64,000 nt of DNA from Erysipelotrichaceae bacterium (GTDB lineage: Bacteria > Bacillota_I > Bacilli_A > Erysipelotrichales > Erysipelotrichaceae): assembly GCA_017431225.1 (NCBI GenBank), contig JAFRLM010000007.1, positions 62,001 through 126,000 of the forward strand. Direction: 5' to 3'. The notes below the pieces were generated by a model, which was given only the letters and a program-made list of their open reading frames with translations, had not been told where the DNA came from and did no database searches. The translations under genes were made by a program, and so were the position numbers. Positions 7,451 through 15,312 of this stretch are shown piece by piece (the first letter of the stretch is position 1; every line of letters starts with the position of its first letter).

Positions 7451-8125
7451 ATGGAAGACTTTGCGAAAAATGTAATCAGTTTTGAAGATCATCCGTTAGT
7501 TGCGCACAAGATCACCAAACTCCGTGACATCAACACAGGATCCAAGGAATTCAGCGAGATCATCACCGAACTGACGATCCTGATGGGCTACGAAGCTCTC
7601 AAGGACCTCAAGACCAGAGAGATCGAAGTGGAAGCTCCGTTAACGACCATGAAATCCCCTGTTCTGGCAGAGACCTTTACGATCGTTCCGATCCTGCGTG
7701 CAGGTCTTGGCATGGTCGATGGTCTCAAGACCCTTCTTCCGACTGCGAGAGTCGGTTATGTCGGACTTTACCGTGATCAGGAGACCCTGCAGCCGGTCAC
7801 TTATTACTTCAAGATGCCGGTCGATGCGGAGAACGATCCGGCGATCATCGTCGATCCGGCGCTGGCTACCGGAGGCAGTATCGCCACAACGATCAAATAC
7901 CTCAAGGAAGCCGGCTACAACAAGATCAAGGTCATGTCGATCTTCGCTTCTGACGTCGGCGTCAAACTGATCTACGACCAGTATCCGGATGTTAAGATCT
8001 ATACCGCGATGTATATCCCCGGCGGTCTGAACGAAGACGGCTTTATCGTTACCGCGGCCGGTGATATCGGCGACCGTCTGAACGGCACCTACGGCTATAA
8101 GAACGCCAGACCGGCGAAACCGTGA
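7451..8125 (+). CDS. upp: Uracil phosphoribosyltransferase
   Basis: This 224-residue enzyme makes UMP from uracil and PRPP. Diagnostic blocks are DHPLVAHKITKLRD, the PRPP loop IIVDPALATGGS, and the uracil-contacting C-terminal GDIGDRLNGTYGYK. The ATG at 7451 sits 8 nt after AAGAGG; the ATG at 7445 is too close to it. It is divergent from pyrR-tudS-uraA, completing an uptake, desulfuration and conversion route for uracil. Its stop overlaps the start of a small membrane peptide. Confidence 0.95.
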   Translation: MEDFAKNVISFEDHPLVAHKITKLRDINTGSKEFSEIITELTILMGYEALKDLKTREIEVEAPLTTMKSPVLAETFTIVPILRAGLGMVDGLKTLLPTARVGYVGLYRDQETLQPVTYYFKMPVDAENDPAIIVDPALATGGSIATTIKYLKEAGYNKIKVMSIFASDVGVKLIYDQYPDVKIYTAMYIPGGLNEDGFIVTAAGDIGDRLNGTYGYKNARPAKP

Positions 8126-8205
8126 TGAAGCTCTGGCTGAAACGGATCGCTGTTCTGCTCGTCGTGCTTTTCATGATCCTGATGATGATCCCCTGGAGGA
8201 GATAA
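8125..8205 (+). CDS. 26-residue basic single-pass membrane peptide
   Basis: A short frame starts at ATG 8125, sharing one base with the upp stop (TGATG), which implies translational re-initiation. The peptide begins MKLWLKR, has a ~17-residue run of Val/Leu/Met/Ile/Phe, and ends PWRR, so it is a single membrane span with basic ends. The ribosome binding site of the next gene (CTGGAGGAG) is contained in its last codons, leaving one base between its stop and the next ATG. I recognise no family. It could be a real small protein or a coupling device between upp and the next gene. Confidence 0.5.
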   Translation: MKLWLKRIAVLLVVLFMILMMIPWRR

Positions 8206-8206
8206 G

Positions 8207-8557
8207 ATGCAGATCCTTTGTTATGAAAAATGCGGAACCTGCAAAAAGGCCTTGAAGTGGCTGAAAGACAACGGGATCGCTGTCCCGGTGCGCCCGATCA
8301 AAGAAGAGAATCCTTCAAAGGAAGAGCTGCGTGAATGGCAGAAGCGCAGCGGTCTGCCGCTGCATAAATTCTTCAATACCAGCGGGAAACTCTACCGCGA
8401 ATACGAGCTCAGCAAAAAGCTGCCCGGGATGAGCGAGGAGGAGATGCTCGATCTGCTCGCCTCGGACGGCATGCTGGTAAAGCGGCCTCTTCTGATCGGC
8501 AAAGACAAAGTCCTAGTCGGATTCAGGGAAAACGAATACGCGGAAACGCTGCTGTAA
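8207..8557 (+). CDS. ArsC/Spx-family thioredoxin-fold protein
   Basis: A 116-residue ArsC-like protein. The N-terminal CGTCKKALKWL gives a CxxC redox pair (C9, C12), and the family blocks LHKFFNTSGKLYR and MLVKRPLLIGKDKVLVGF are present. Such proteins are either arsenate reductase-like enzymes (YffB type) or Spx/MgsR-type RNA polymerase-binding stress regulators. The arginine of the RPLLI motif is retained. No arsenic genes are nearby, so a redox or regulatory role is more likely than arsenate resistance. A terminator follows. Confidence 0.8.
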   Translation: MQILCYEKCGTCKKALKWLKDNGIAVPVRPIKEENPSKEELREWQKRSGLPLHKFFNTSGKLYREYELSKKLPGMSEEEMLDLLASDGMLVKRPLLIGKDKVLVGFRENEYAETLL

Positions 8558-8582
8558 AAGCACGCATACAAAAATGATCAGG

Positions 8583-8616
8583 AAAGAGGAAACACGGTTT
8601 TCCTCTTTTCTTTTTC
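8583..8616 (+). terminator. Intrinsic terminator after the upp operon
   Basis: AAAGAGGAAA pairs with TTTTCCTCTTT around a short loop, followed by CTTTTTC. Confidence 0.8.
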
Positions 8617-8645
8617 TTCACAGCCGGTCAGGAAAGTGCTATATT
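8617..8645 (+). promoter_or_regulatory. Promoter of the MATE exporter leader
   Basis: -35 TTCACA (8617-8622), 17-nt spacer, -10 TATATT (8640-8645). The predicted start near 8652 coincides with the first stem of the structured leader. Confidence 0.7.
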
Positions 8646-8650
8646 AGGTA

Positions 8651-8756
8651 ACGTTCATCGGAGGCGATGTAAAACGTAGTTGCAGCGCCGGATAAGATGT
8701 CGTGAGGATCCTTTCGCCGGAGGCAGCGCACCGTATTGCGCATGCCGGATAAGGCG
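8651..8756 (+). ncRNA. Leader RNA with a twice-repeated motif, guanidine-IV (mepA)-like riboswitch candidate
   Basis: Between promoter and MATE gene lie two copies of a motif pair: CGGAGGC at 8659-8665 and 8718-8724, each followed after ~20 nt by GCCGGATAAG at 8687-8696 and 8744-8753. The first CGGAGGC caps a stem (CATCG/CGATG inside ACGTT/AACGT). The guanidine-IV class, also called the mepA motif, precedes MATE exporters in Bacillota and, as I remember it, uses similar GGAGG and CCGGAUAAG-like conserved bases; I could not run a covariance search. The repeat could mean two aptamers in tandem. The alternative is an unrelated attenuator. Confidence 0.55.
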
Positions 8757-8790
8757 GCCGGTATCGCGCGGTCTCTTGCCGGCGTTTTTA
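8757..8790 (+). terminator. Regulatory terminator ending the MATE leader
   Basis: GCCGG (8757-8761) can pair with CCGGC (8779-8783), followed by GTTTTTATTT, ending ~20 nt before the MATE start codon. Its 5' arm directly follows the second GCCGGATAAG, as expected for a riboswitch expression platform. Confidence 0.65.
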
Positions 8791-8810
8791 TTTGATAGAA
8801 AGAGGGAAAA

Positions 8811-10154
8811 ATGAAAAAGAATACCGATTTCACAGAAGGAAAGATCCTGGGACCGCTGCTGCTGTTCGTTGTGCCGGTCCTTTTTGCGCTGTTTCTGCAG
8901 GCAATGTACGGAGCTGTCGATCTGCTCGTCGTAGGCAAATTTGCCGGCTCGGAAGACGTATCTGCTGTTTCTACCGGATCACAGATCATGATGACGCTGA
9001 CGAATCTTGTCAGCAGTCTGGCAATGGGCCTGACGATCTATCTGGGGCAGAAGATCGGTGAAAGAGATACCGTTGCCGGCGGCAAGATCATCGGGACCGG
9101 TATCTTATTCTTTTTGCTTACAGGCGTTGCCCTGACTGTCCTGATCCCGCTCCTGGCACCGCAGTTCGCCACGATCATGCATGCGCCTGAAGAAGCGTAT
9201 GAAAAGACCGTAAGCTATATCCGTATCTGCGGAGCCGGCAGCATCGTCATCATCGGCTACAATCTGATCGGCAGTATCTTCCGGGGCATCGGCGATTCCC
9301 GGACTCCGCTCATCACTGTTCTGATCGCCTGTATCTGCAATATCGCCGGTGACCTTTTCCTTGTCGAGGGACTGCATATGGGAGCTTCCGGAGCCGCGAT
9401 CGCGACGGTGGCGGCACAGATGATCAGTGTGGTCATCTCGTTTTTCCTGATCCGCCGGAAGACACTTCCCTTCACCTTCGAAAGAAGCAATCTCAGACTG
9501 AACGCGCAGATCGTCAAAAAGATCCTGTTTCTGGGAACACCGATCGCGCTGCAGGACCTGCTTGTCGGGATCTCCTTCCTGGTGATCCTGGCGATCGTCA
9601 ATTCGCTTGGCCTGGTCGCCTCGGCCGGCGTCGGTGTGGCGGAAAAAGTCTGCGGCTTCATCATGCTGGTGCCGATGGCCTTCATGCAGGCGATGTCCGC
9701 CTATGTAGCGCAGAACCGCGGAGCCGGCAAGATCGGCAGAGCCTATCAGGGTCTGAAATACGCGATCTTTGTCTCGGTCCTGTTCGGCGTAACGATGTTC
9801 TATGTCTCCTTCTTCCACGGGGATATGCTTTCCCGTATCTTCGCCAATGACGCGGAAGTCATCGCCGCGTCCGCGGATTATCTCAAAGCTTACGCGATCG
9901 ACTGCCTTCTGACCTGTTTCCTTTTCTGTTTCATAGGTTTCTTTAACGGTATGGAATGCACCCGCTTCGTAATGATCCAGGGGATCGTCGGAGCTTTCCT
10001 AGTGCGTGTCCCGGTGTCCTTTCTGATGAGCAGACGGCAGCCGGTATCGCTCTTTCATATCGCGCTTGCCACGCCCTGCTCGACCGTTCTGCAGATCCTG
10101 ATGTGCGTGCTGTTCATGTTCTATATGCGCAGACGCGCGGAAGACCGCCGCTGA
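8811..10154 (+). CDS. MATE-family multidrug/cation exporter
   Basis: A 447-residue transporter with twelve hydrophobic segments in two six-helix halves. N-terminal GPLLLFVVPVLFALFLQAMY and VDLLVVGKFAGSEDVSAVST are typical of the MepA/DinF side of the MATE family. Such proteins export cationic compounds using a sodium or proton gradient. It starts behind AGAGGG and is preceded by a leader ending in a terminator, so synthesis is probably induced by a small molecule, with guanidine the leading candidate. No further gene is clearly co-transcribed. Confidence 0.9.
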   Translation: MKKNTDFTEGKILGPLLLFVVPVLFALFLQAMYGAVDLLVVGKFAGSEDVSAVSTGSQIMMTLTNLVSSLAMGLTIYLGQKIGERDTVAGGKIIGTGILFFLLTGVALTVLIPLLAPQFATIMHAPEEAYEKTVSYIRICGAGSIVIIGYNLIGSIFRGIGDSRTPLITVLIACICNIAGDLFLVEGLHMGASGAAIATVAAQMISVVISFFLIRRKTLPFTFERSNLRLNAQIVKKILFLGTPIALQDLLVGISFLVILAIVNSLGLVASAGVGVAEKVCGFIMLVPMAFMQAMSAYVAQNRGAGKIGRAYQGLKYAIFVSVLFGVTMFYVSFFHGDMLSRIFANDAEVIAASADYLKAYAIDCLLTCFLFCFIGFFNGMECTRFVMIQGIVGAFLVRVPVSFLMSRRQPVSLFHIALATPCSTVLQILMCVLFMFYMRRRAEDRR

Positions 10155-10180
10155 TCTGTCTGCGCGTTTCAGAACGCTGT

Positions 10181-10208
10181 TAACTTCCTATTTCTTTTCC
10201 TGTACAAT
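10181..10208 (+). promoter_or_regulatory. Promoter of the pseudouridine synthase gene, probable leaderless
   Basis: TTAACT (10181-10186), 16-nt spacer, TACAAT (10203-10208), then AGTAGCG (7 nt) and ATG 10216. No ribosome binding site. Confidence 0.6.
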
Positions 10209-10215
10209 AGTAGCG

Positions 10216-11142
10216 ATGAAAAAGAACACGAATGAACCAAAACCGATCGCCTATACCCACCAGTGGAAGGTCGCCAGAAGCGCGGCGCTTTTGGAATACC
10301 TTCTGGCAAAGCTCGATCTGTCACGCAACAGTGTGAAGAATCTTCTGGGCGGCCATAAGGTCCTGGTGAACGGATCGGTCGTCACCAAATTTGATTATCC
10401 TCTGGCAAAGGACGATGAAGTCAAGATCGCCAAGAATCCGGTCCGCGATGACCTGCAGAAGACCAAGCCGGGACCAAAGGCGGAAAACCGCTCCCCGTTC
10501 AAGAAATGGATCATCTACGAAGATGACGAATTCCTCGCTATCAACAAGCCTTCCGGACTGCTTTCAGTGGAATCCGATAAGAACCGTGAATCGGCGTACA
10601 GCTACGCTTCCGCCTATCTGAAGGCAAAAGATCCCAAGGCCAGACCGTATATCCTGCACCGTATCGATAAGGATACTTCCGGTGTCCTGGTCTTCGCGAA
10701 GGATATCAAACTGCATTCCATGCTGAAGATGCACTGGAACGAAGATATCAAACTGCGCAAATACATCGCTGTCGTCTCCGGCAGGATGCCGCAGAAGGAA
10801 GACCGGATCATCTCCTATCTGAAAGAGAACGTCAACAATCTCGTCTATGTCTCCGAAGACAGAGGCGGAAAGAAGGCAGTCACCAATTACAAGGTGCTGA
10901 AAGAGAACGCCCGCTACTCGATGCTGGATGTGGCGATCGAAACGGGAAGAAAGAACCAGATCCGTGTTCAGCTTGAAAGTCTCGGTCATCCGGTGATCGG
11001 AGATGAGAAATACGGAGAAGGGGAAAACCCGATCGGACGCCTCGGCCTGCACGCTTCCGAGCTGATCTTCATCCATCCGGTGACGAAACAGAAGATCTCA
11101 CTGATCGCGCCGGTCCCCAAAGAATTTAACAAGCTGTTCTGA
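10216..11142 (+). CDS. RluD/RluA-family 23S rRNA pseudouridine synthase
   Basis: A 308-residue enzyme with an N-terminal S4 RNA-binding domain (about residues 20-80) and a catalytic domain. The catalytic aspartate is in LHRIDKDTSGVLVFAK, and the family blocks YIAVVSG, GRKNQIRVQLESLGHPVIGDEKYG and LGLHA follow in order. It converts specific uridines in large-subunit rRNA (or tRNA) to pseudouridine; the exact site cannot be told. It is a single-gene unit with its own promoter and terminator. Confidence 0.9.
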   Translation: MKKNTNEPKPIAYTHQWKVARSAALLEYLLAKLDLSRNSVKNLLGGHKVLVNGSVVTKFDYPLAKDDEVKIAKNPVRDDLQKTKPGPKAENRSPFKKWIIYEDDEFLAINKPSGLLSVESDKNRESAYSYASAYLKAKDPKARPYILHRIDKDTSGVLVFAKDIKLHSMLKMHWNEDIKLRKYIAVVSGRMPQKEDRIISYLKENVNNLVYVSEDRGGKKAVTNYKVLKENARYSMLDVAIETGRKNQIRVQLESLGHPVIGDEKYGEGENPIGRLGLHASELIFIHPVTKQKISLIAPVPKEFNKLF

Positions 11143-11166
11143 CCGCTCAAAAGCGGTCTTTCTTTC
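11141..11166 (+). terminator. Intrinsic terminator
   Basis: GACCGC (11141-11146) pairs with GCGGTC around TCAAAA and is followed by TTTCTTTC; it overlaps the stop codon of the pseudouridine synthase gene. Confidence 0.75.
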
Positions 11167-11177
11167 AGTCATTCCAC

Positions 11178-11205
11178 TTGCAAAGAAGCACCCGATAAGT
11201 ATTAT
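11178..11205 (+). promoter_or_regulatory. Promoter of the amino-acid ABC operon
   Basis: TTGCAA (11178-11183), 16-nt spacer, TATTAT (11200-11205); AAGGAG at 11219-11225 serves ATG 11232. Confidence 0.65.
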
Positions 11206-11231
11206 TGAAAGAGTACAAAAAGGAGAAAAGA

Positions 11232-11906
11232 ATGATCTCAAGCGATACCTGGACATTACTGGCGGAATCCTTCTGGAAGATCCTGCTGCCCGGCTTAAAA
11301 ATGACGATCCCGCTGACCGTTCTTTCGTTCGGCCTGGCTCTGGTGATCTCGATCCTGGTAGCTCTGATCCAGTTTGCGAACGTTCCGGTGCTGAAACAGA
11401 TATCGCGTTTCTATATCTGGATCATCCGCGGCACGCCGCTGCTCGTACAGCTCTATGTCGTCTTCTTTGGCCTCCCGAGTGTCGGGGTCATGATCGAAGC
11501 TTTCCCGGCAGCCGTTCTGGTCCTTGGCATCAATGAAGGCGCCTATTGCGCGGAGACGATGCGTTCCGCCCTGGAAGCTGTTCCTTCGGGACAAATGGAA
11601 GCAGGTTACTGCTGCGGACTGAACTATGTTCAGATCATGCGACACGTCGTGCTGCCGCAAGCATTCCGCACCGCGGTACCGCCGCTTTTCAACTCCTTGA
11701 TCTCAATGGTCAAGAATACTTCCTTAGCAGCGAACATCACCGTCGTTGAGATGTTCATGGCGACCCAGCGTATCGTCGGCCGCACCTACCGGGCGATGCC
11801 TCTTTACCTTGAAGTTGCCTTCATCTATCTGATCTTCTCAACGGTCCTGACCTGGCTGCAGCGCTACTTTGAAAAACGTTTGAACGCGTACGGAGGGCTC
11901 CGCTAA
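11232..11906 (+). CDS. Polar amino-acid (probably cystine) ABC transporter permease
   Basis: A 224-residue HisM/GlnP-type permease with about five membrane segments. The EAA loop reads [26 protein letters not shown] (split here only by family convention) and the N-terminal [19 protein letters not shown] is characteristic. ATG 11232 follows AAGGAG; an upstream TTG at 11205 falls in the promoter. The stop overlaps the start of the ATPase gene (TAATG). It forms the membrane channel of the importer whose other parts follow. Confidence 0.92.
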   Translation: MISSDTWTLLAESFWKILLPGLKMTIPLTVLSFGLALVISILVALIQFANVPVLKQISRFYIWIIRGTPLLVQLYVVFFGLPSVGVMIEAFPAAVLVLGINEGAYCAETMRSALEAVPSGQMEAGYCCGLNYVQIMRHVVLPQAFRTAVPPLFNSLISMVKNTSLAANITVVEMFMATQRIVGRTYRAMPLYLEVAFIYLIFSTVLTWLQRYFEKRLNAYGGLR

Positions 11907-12655
11907 TGGCAATGCTGGAGATCAAAGGGATCCGCAAGACATTCGGGGATCTCGAAGTTCTGAAAGATATCAGTTTTAGAGTCGAAAAGGGAGATGTCAT
12001 CTCTGTTCTCGGTCCGAGCGGTTCCGGTAAGACAACGCTTCTGCGCTGTATGAACTTCCTGGAAACAGCTGACGAGGGCACCATAATCTTCGACGGAGAA
12101 GAGTTCAAACTGAACGGAATATCCAAAGCCGACCAGGCGCGTATCCGCCGCAAGACCGGCTTTGTATTCCAGAACTACAACCTGTTCCTGAATAAGACAG
12201 CTCTGGAGAACGTGACGCTCGGCCTGACAGCCGGCAGAAAGATCCCGAAAGAGCAGGCGGAGAAAAAGGGTCTCGCAATGCTGGAAAGAGTCGGCATGCT
12301 GGACCGTGCGACATACTATCCCAATCAGCTTTCCGGCGGCCAGCAGCAGCGTGTGGCGATCGCCCGCGCCCTGGCAGCGGATCCGGAGATCATCTATTTC
12401 GACGAACCGACTTCCGCGCTCGATCCGGAACTGATCGGCGAAGTCCTGAACGTTATGCGTGATCTGGCGAACGAAGGCATGACGATGGTCGTCGTTACAC
12501 ACGAAATGGGCTTTGCCCGCAATGTATCCTCACGCGTTGTCCTGATGGAGAACGGCGTGATCGTAGAAGAAAACAGCGCGAAAGAATTCTTTGAGAATCC
12601 GAAAGAGGAAAGGACAAAGGAATTCCTTCGCTTAAAGAAAGAGGAAAGGGAATAG
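11906..12655 (+). CDS. Amino-acid ABC transporter ATP-binding protein
   Basis: A 249-residue GlnQ/TcyN-type ATPase. Walker A is GPSGSGKTT, the signature is [15 protein letters not shown], Walker B is [14 protein letters not shown], and the switch histidine lies in [10 protein letters not shown]. It energises import by the permease with which it overlaps by one base. One base of overlap and the same strand place it firmly in the operon. Confidence 0.95.
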   Translation: MAMLEIKGIRKTFGDLEVLKDISFRVEKGDVISVLGPSGSGKTTLLRCMNFLETADEGTIIFDGEEFKLNGISKADQARIRRKTGFVFQNYNLFLNKTALENVTLGLTAGRKIPKEQAEKKGLAMLERVGMLDRATYYPNQLSGGQQQRVAIARALAADPEIIYFDEPTSALDPELIGEVLNVMRDLANEGMTMVVVTHEMGFARNVSSRVVLMENGVIVEENSAKEFFENPKEERTKEFLRLKKEERE

Positions 12656-12666
12656 GAGGACAGGAA

Positions 12667-13479
12667 ATGAAAAAGTTATTACCCTTACTGCTGGTTCTGC
12701 TGATGGTCGTATCCTTCGCAGGCTGTTCATCCAATGCTCCAAACAACGCAGACGCAGCAAACAAAGATCATCTTGCCCGTATTCAGGAAGCCGGTAAACT
12801 GGTCGTTGCCATGGAAGGCAACTGGAGTCCGTGGACATACCATGATGAAAATACCAACGAGCTGGTTGGCTTTGATGTAGAGCTCGCTGCCGCGATCGCG
12901 GAGAAGATCGGCGTCGATATTGAATATGTTGAAGGTCCCTGGGACGGTCTGTTCATGGGTCTTTCCAACGGCCGTTACGACCTCGTCGTCAACGGTGTCG
13001 GTATCACCGAATCCCGTAAGGAGACATATGACTTCTCCGAACCGTATGTCTACAACACGACCGTTCTGATCACCCGTACCGATAACGAGGAGATCAAGAC
13101 ACTCAGCGATCTGCAGGGAAAAGTTACCGCAAACTCCCTCGGCTCCACTTTTGAGAGCATCGCTATTGAAGCCGGTGTCGATCATGTCGAGACAGTTGAT
13201 TCCCTGGAAGAAACGCTCAACCTGGTCATCAACGGCAGAGTTGACGCGACACTGAACGCGAAGGGTTCTTTTGATGATTATATGCGCGCGCATCCGGATG
13301 ATCCGCTCCAGGTCGTTGAAGAAGTTTCGATCGAACGCGTCGGCATCCCGTTCGTCAAAGGTGAGGACAACGCAACGCTGCTGGCGTTAGTCAACGAAGT
13401 GATCGCTGAAAAACAGGCGGACGGTTCGCTTGCGGAACTCAGCACAAAGTATTTCGGCTTTGACATGTCCCACGAATAA
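12667..13479 (+). CDS. Solute-binding lipoprotein, family 3, cystine-type
   Basis: A 270-residue lipoprotein: signal peptide MKKLLPLLLVLLMVVSFAGC with the lipobox FAGC, then a bilobed binding domain. EGNWSPWTYHD, LVGFDVELAAAIAEKIG, YVEGPWDGLFMGL and RYDLVVNGVGITESRK follow the pattern of FliY/TcyA cystine-binding proteins. It captures substrate outside the membrane and delivers it to the permease. The glutaredoxin-like gene directly downstream agrees with cystine, but other polar amino acids cannot be excluded. Confidence 0.9.
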   Translation: MKKLLPLLLVLLMVVSFAGCSSNAPNNADAANKDHLARIQEAGKLVVAMEGNWSPWTYHDENTNELVGFDVELAAAIAEKIGVDIEYVEGPWDGLFMGLSNGRYDLVVNGVGITESRKETYDFSEPYVYNTTVLITRTDNEEIKTLSDLQGKVTANSLGSTFESIAIEAGVDHVETVDSLEETLNLVINGRVDATLNAKGSFDDYMRAHPDDPLQVVEEVSIERVGIPFVKGEDNATLLALVNEVIAEKQADGSLAELSTKYFGFDMSHE

Positions 13480-13500
13480 TACGTTTAAACGGAGGAGACC

Positions 13501-13812
13501 ATGATCAAGATCTATGGTATGCCGACATGTCCCTACTGCGATTATCTCAATGAGCAGATCAAGGGACGTGAAGATGAGTTCGAATACATCAATATCGGTG
13601 CGAACATCTCAAATCTGAGCGCATTCATGCATCTGCGTGATACGAACCCTGTCTTTGATCATCTCAAGGAGATCGGAGATGTCGGTGTTCCCGCCTTCGT
13701 GTTCGAGGACGGCAGAGTATCGGTCGATCCCGCAGACGCCGGTCTGATCAGCTACAGCAAGCGGAATGCCTGCTCGATCGCAGACCACAAAAGCGGAAGA
13801 CAAGGCTGCTAG
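13501..13812 (+). CDS. Glutaredoxin-like thiol-disulfide protein
   Basis: A 103-residue thioredoxin-fold protein with the glutaredoxin active site CPYC at residues 10-13 (TCPYCDYL), the cis-proline block VGVPAFVF, and a cysteine-ending tail. It has a strong ribosome binding site (GGAGGAG) and lies 21 nt after the binding-protein gene, making it the fourth gene of the importer operon. A plausible job is reduction of imported cystine to cysteine in the cytoplasm; this is inferred from position. Confidence 0.75.
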   Translation: MIKIYGMPTCPYCDYLNEQIKGREDEFEYINIGANISNLSAFMHLRDTNPVFDHLKEIGDVGVPAFVFEDGRVSVDPADAGLISYSKRNACSIADHKSGRQGC

Positions 13813-13830
13813 ATAAGTAAGCATCAGATC

Positions 13831-13857
13831 AAAGGAGGCTTTAGAGCCTCCTTTTTG
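13831..13857 (+). terminator. Terminator of the ABC/glutaredoxin operon
   Basis: AAAGGAGGC pairs with GCCTCCTTT and is followed by TTTG. Confidence 0.85.
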
Positions 13858-13870
13858 TCTTCCCGCAAAA

Positions 13871-13895
13871 GAAAAACCGATAATCGCTTATCGGT
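13871..13895 (-). terminator. Terminator of the acyl-CoA ligase operon
   Basis: ACCGATAA / TTATCGGT form a perfect 8-bp stem with a TCGC loop; reading the minus strand, it is followed by TTTTTC. Confidence 0.8.
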
Positions 13896-13901
13896 TTGCA
13901 T

Positions 13902-14429
13902 TCATTCTTTGGCCAGTCCTTTGACGGCAGTGAATCCCGGAAGCTTCTTCAACAAAGCCACGGGGATCTCGATCTTGGAGCAGACTTTGCCGCCGCCGAT
14001 GATCACTGTCTCCTGCTCAAGGATCGTTTCTTCGGCCAGGATCTTCCAGCCCTCCGGCAGACCGACAGGGGTGATGCTGCCGAATTCCATACCGGTCGTC
14101 TGAATAACGTGATCAAGATCCGCGAAGACGACTTTCTTGGCATTGAGCGGTGTGCGGACGACGGAGTTCATACTGGCTCTTTTGCCGTAGGGGACAAGCA
14201 GCGCGGCGTAAGTCGTTTCTTCGCCACGGCTGCCGGCAACGACCAGGCAGTTCAGCTCTTTTTCATACGGGACAGCGTAGACCTGATGCAGGGATTCCCC
14301 GTCTGCGCAGGCGGGATCGATCTCGGCGACTTTTGTCATGCCTTCCTGATCGATCGCTTTCAGACAACGGTAGACGCTTTCCGGAAGCAGTCCCTTCACT
14401 TCCTCATAACGTTTGAACGCTAATGTCAT
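13902..14429 (-). CDS. YbaK/EbsC-family aminoacyl-tRNA deacylase
   Basis: A 175-residue YbaK-domain protein, with ASMNSVVRTPL, TGMEFGSITPVGLPEGWKIL and VIIGGGKVCSKIEIP typical of the family that hydrolyses mis-acylated tRNA such as Cys-tRNA(Pro). I take ATG 14429 (MTLAFKRYEEV) as start, 8 nt after the stop of the upstream acyltransferase gene; the longer frame would run into that gene. It is last in a three-gene operon with no obvious functional link to its neighbours. Confidence 0.8.
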   Translation of the reverse strand: MTLAFKRYEEVKGLLPESVYRCLKAIDQEGMTKVAEIDPACADGESLHQVYAVPYEKELNCLVVAGSRGEETTYAALLVPYGKRASMNSVVRTPLNAKKVVFADLDHVIQTTGMEFGSITPVGLPEGWKILAEETILEQETVIIGGGKVCSKIEIPVALLKKLPGFTAVKGLAKE

Positions 14430-14436
14430 TTCCTGA

Positions 14437-15294
14437 TCAGTATTCAAATCCGCTGTTCTCGCCGATCGGCTTTTCAAGAACTTCCGGATTCGCGAAGATA
14501 TGCTTCATCAGGCGCAGACTCTTTGCGAAATAGAAACCGTCCGCGATACGCTCATCCAGAGTCGCGCCGATATCGATGACATCGCGCACTTCCTTATGTC
14601 CGTCCTCCATGATCATTTCTTCCTTATGCAAAGTACCGATCGTGATCATGATGCTGTTGGTGCCGTAGTTGTTCAGATGATGGTAGACGGCAGGGCACTT
14701 GATCGAACCGAGGTTGCTGGTGAGGATCGTAGTGTAGTTCGGATCGCCCTCTGTCAGCACTTTGGGGTTGATGCCCCAGAAATCCAGCCAGCGGATGATA
14801 CGGATCGCGACGATCAGCACGATCCGCGGCAGGGCGGCGAATTTATCCAGCAGTTCGTCGATACCGCCGGTCGAATGTTCGCTTTTTCTTGTCTCGTGAA
14901 CATCGCCGACGATCTTCTTGGAGATCGTGTCCAGTGTGTCTTCATCTTTCGGTACGAGGACCATCAGCGATTCTTCGGCGTTATCGGCGAAACGGCGCTT
15001 TACGACGAAGCTTAAACTGATCTCGTCACGTTCATAAAGGACGTAGCCCTGGAAATAGCGGTTGAGAAGGGGACGTTCCTTGACCATTCTCGCCATCGCG
15101 GTGATCGCGCAGTGGAATACGGTCGTTTTGTAGTCCGGATGTTCCGCGTTTTTCTTATCGATATATTTGATCAGTTCGGTCGCGTCGATCTTATCGTTCA
15201 GATAGACTTCGCAGTCCGTTCTTTTCGGCATCAGATAGCCCATGACTGTCTGTAGTCCGGGCGCTTTGACTCTGTGTTTCTTTGCTTGTGCCAT
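14437..15294 (-). CDS. E2-like acyltransferase (CAT fold) lacking the catalytic histidine
   Basis: A 285-residue protein resembling the catalytic domain of 2-oxoacid dehydrogenase E2 subunits, without lipoyl or E1/E3-binding domains. Fold markers are HCAITAMARMVKERPLLNRY, TILTSNLGSIKCPAVYHHLN and the C-terminal block ATLDERIADGFYFAK. In active E2 and chloramphenicol acetyltransferase enzymes this block carries HRxxDG; here the histidine is Glu248. It lies 18 nt downstream of an AMP-forming acyl-CoA ligase, suggesting a role in acyl transfer or acyl-CoA binding. Whether it is catalytic is open. Confidence 0.75.
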   Translation of the reverse strand: MAQAKKHRVKAPGLQTVMGYLMPKRTDCEVYLNDKIDATELIKYIDKKNAEHPDYKTTVFHCAITAMARMVKERPLLNRYFQGYVLYERDEISLSFVVKRRFADNAEESLMVLVPKDEDTLDTISKKIVGDVHETRKSEHSTGGIDELLDKFAALPRIVLIVAIRIIRWLDFWGINPKVLTEGDPNYTTILTSNLGSIKCPAVYHHLNNYGTNSIMITIGTLHKEEMIMEDGHKEVRDVIDIGATLDERIADGFYFAKSLRLMKHIFANPEVLEKPIGENSGFEY

Positions 15295-15312
15295 TTTTGG
15301 GTCTCCTTACGC

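Noticed and set aside
8744..8756. GCCGGATAAGGCG, identical to part of enterobacterial REP elements
   Set aside because: It is one of two copies of a motif inside a leader with its own promoter and terminator, and no REP-like inverted partner is present; a riboswitch-like leader explains it better.
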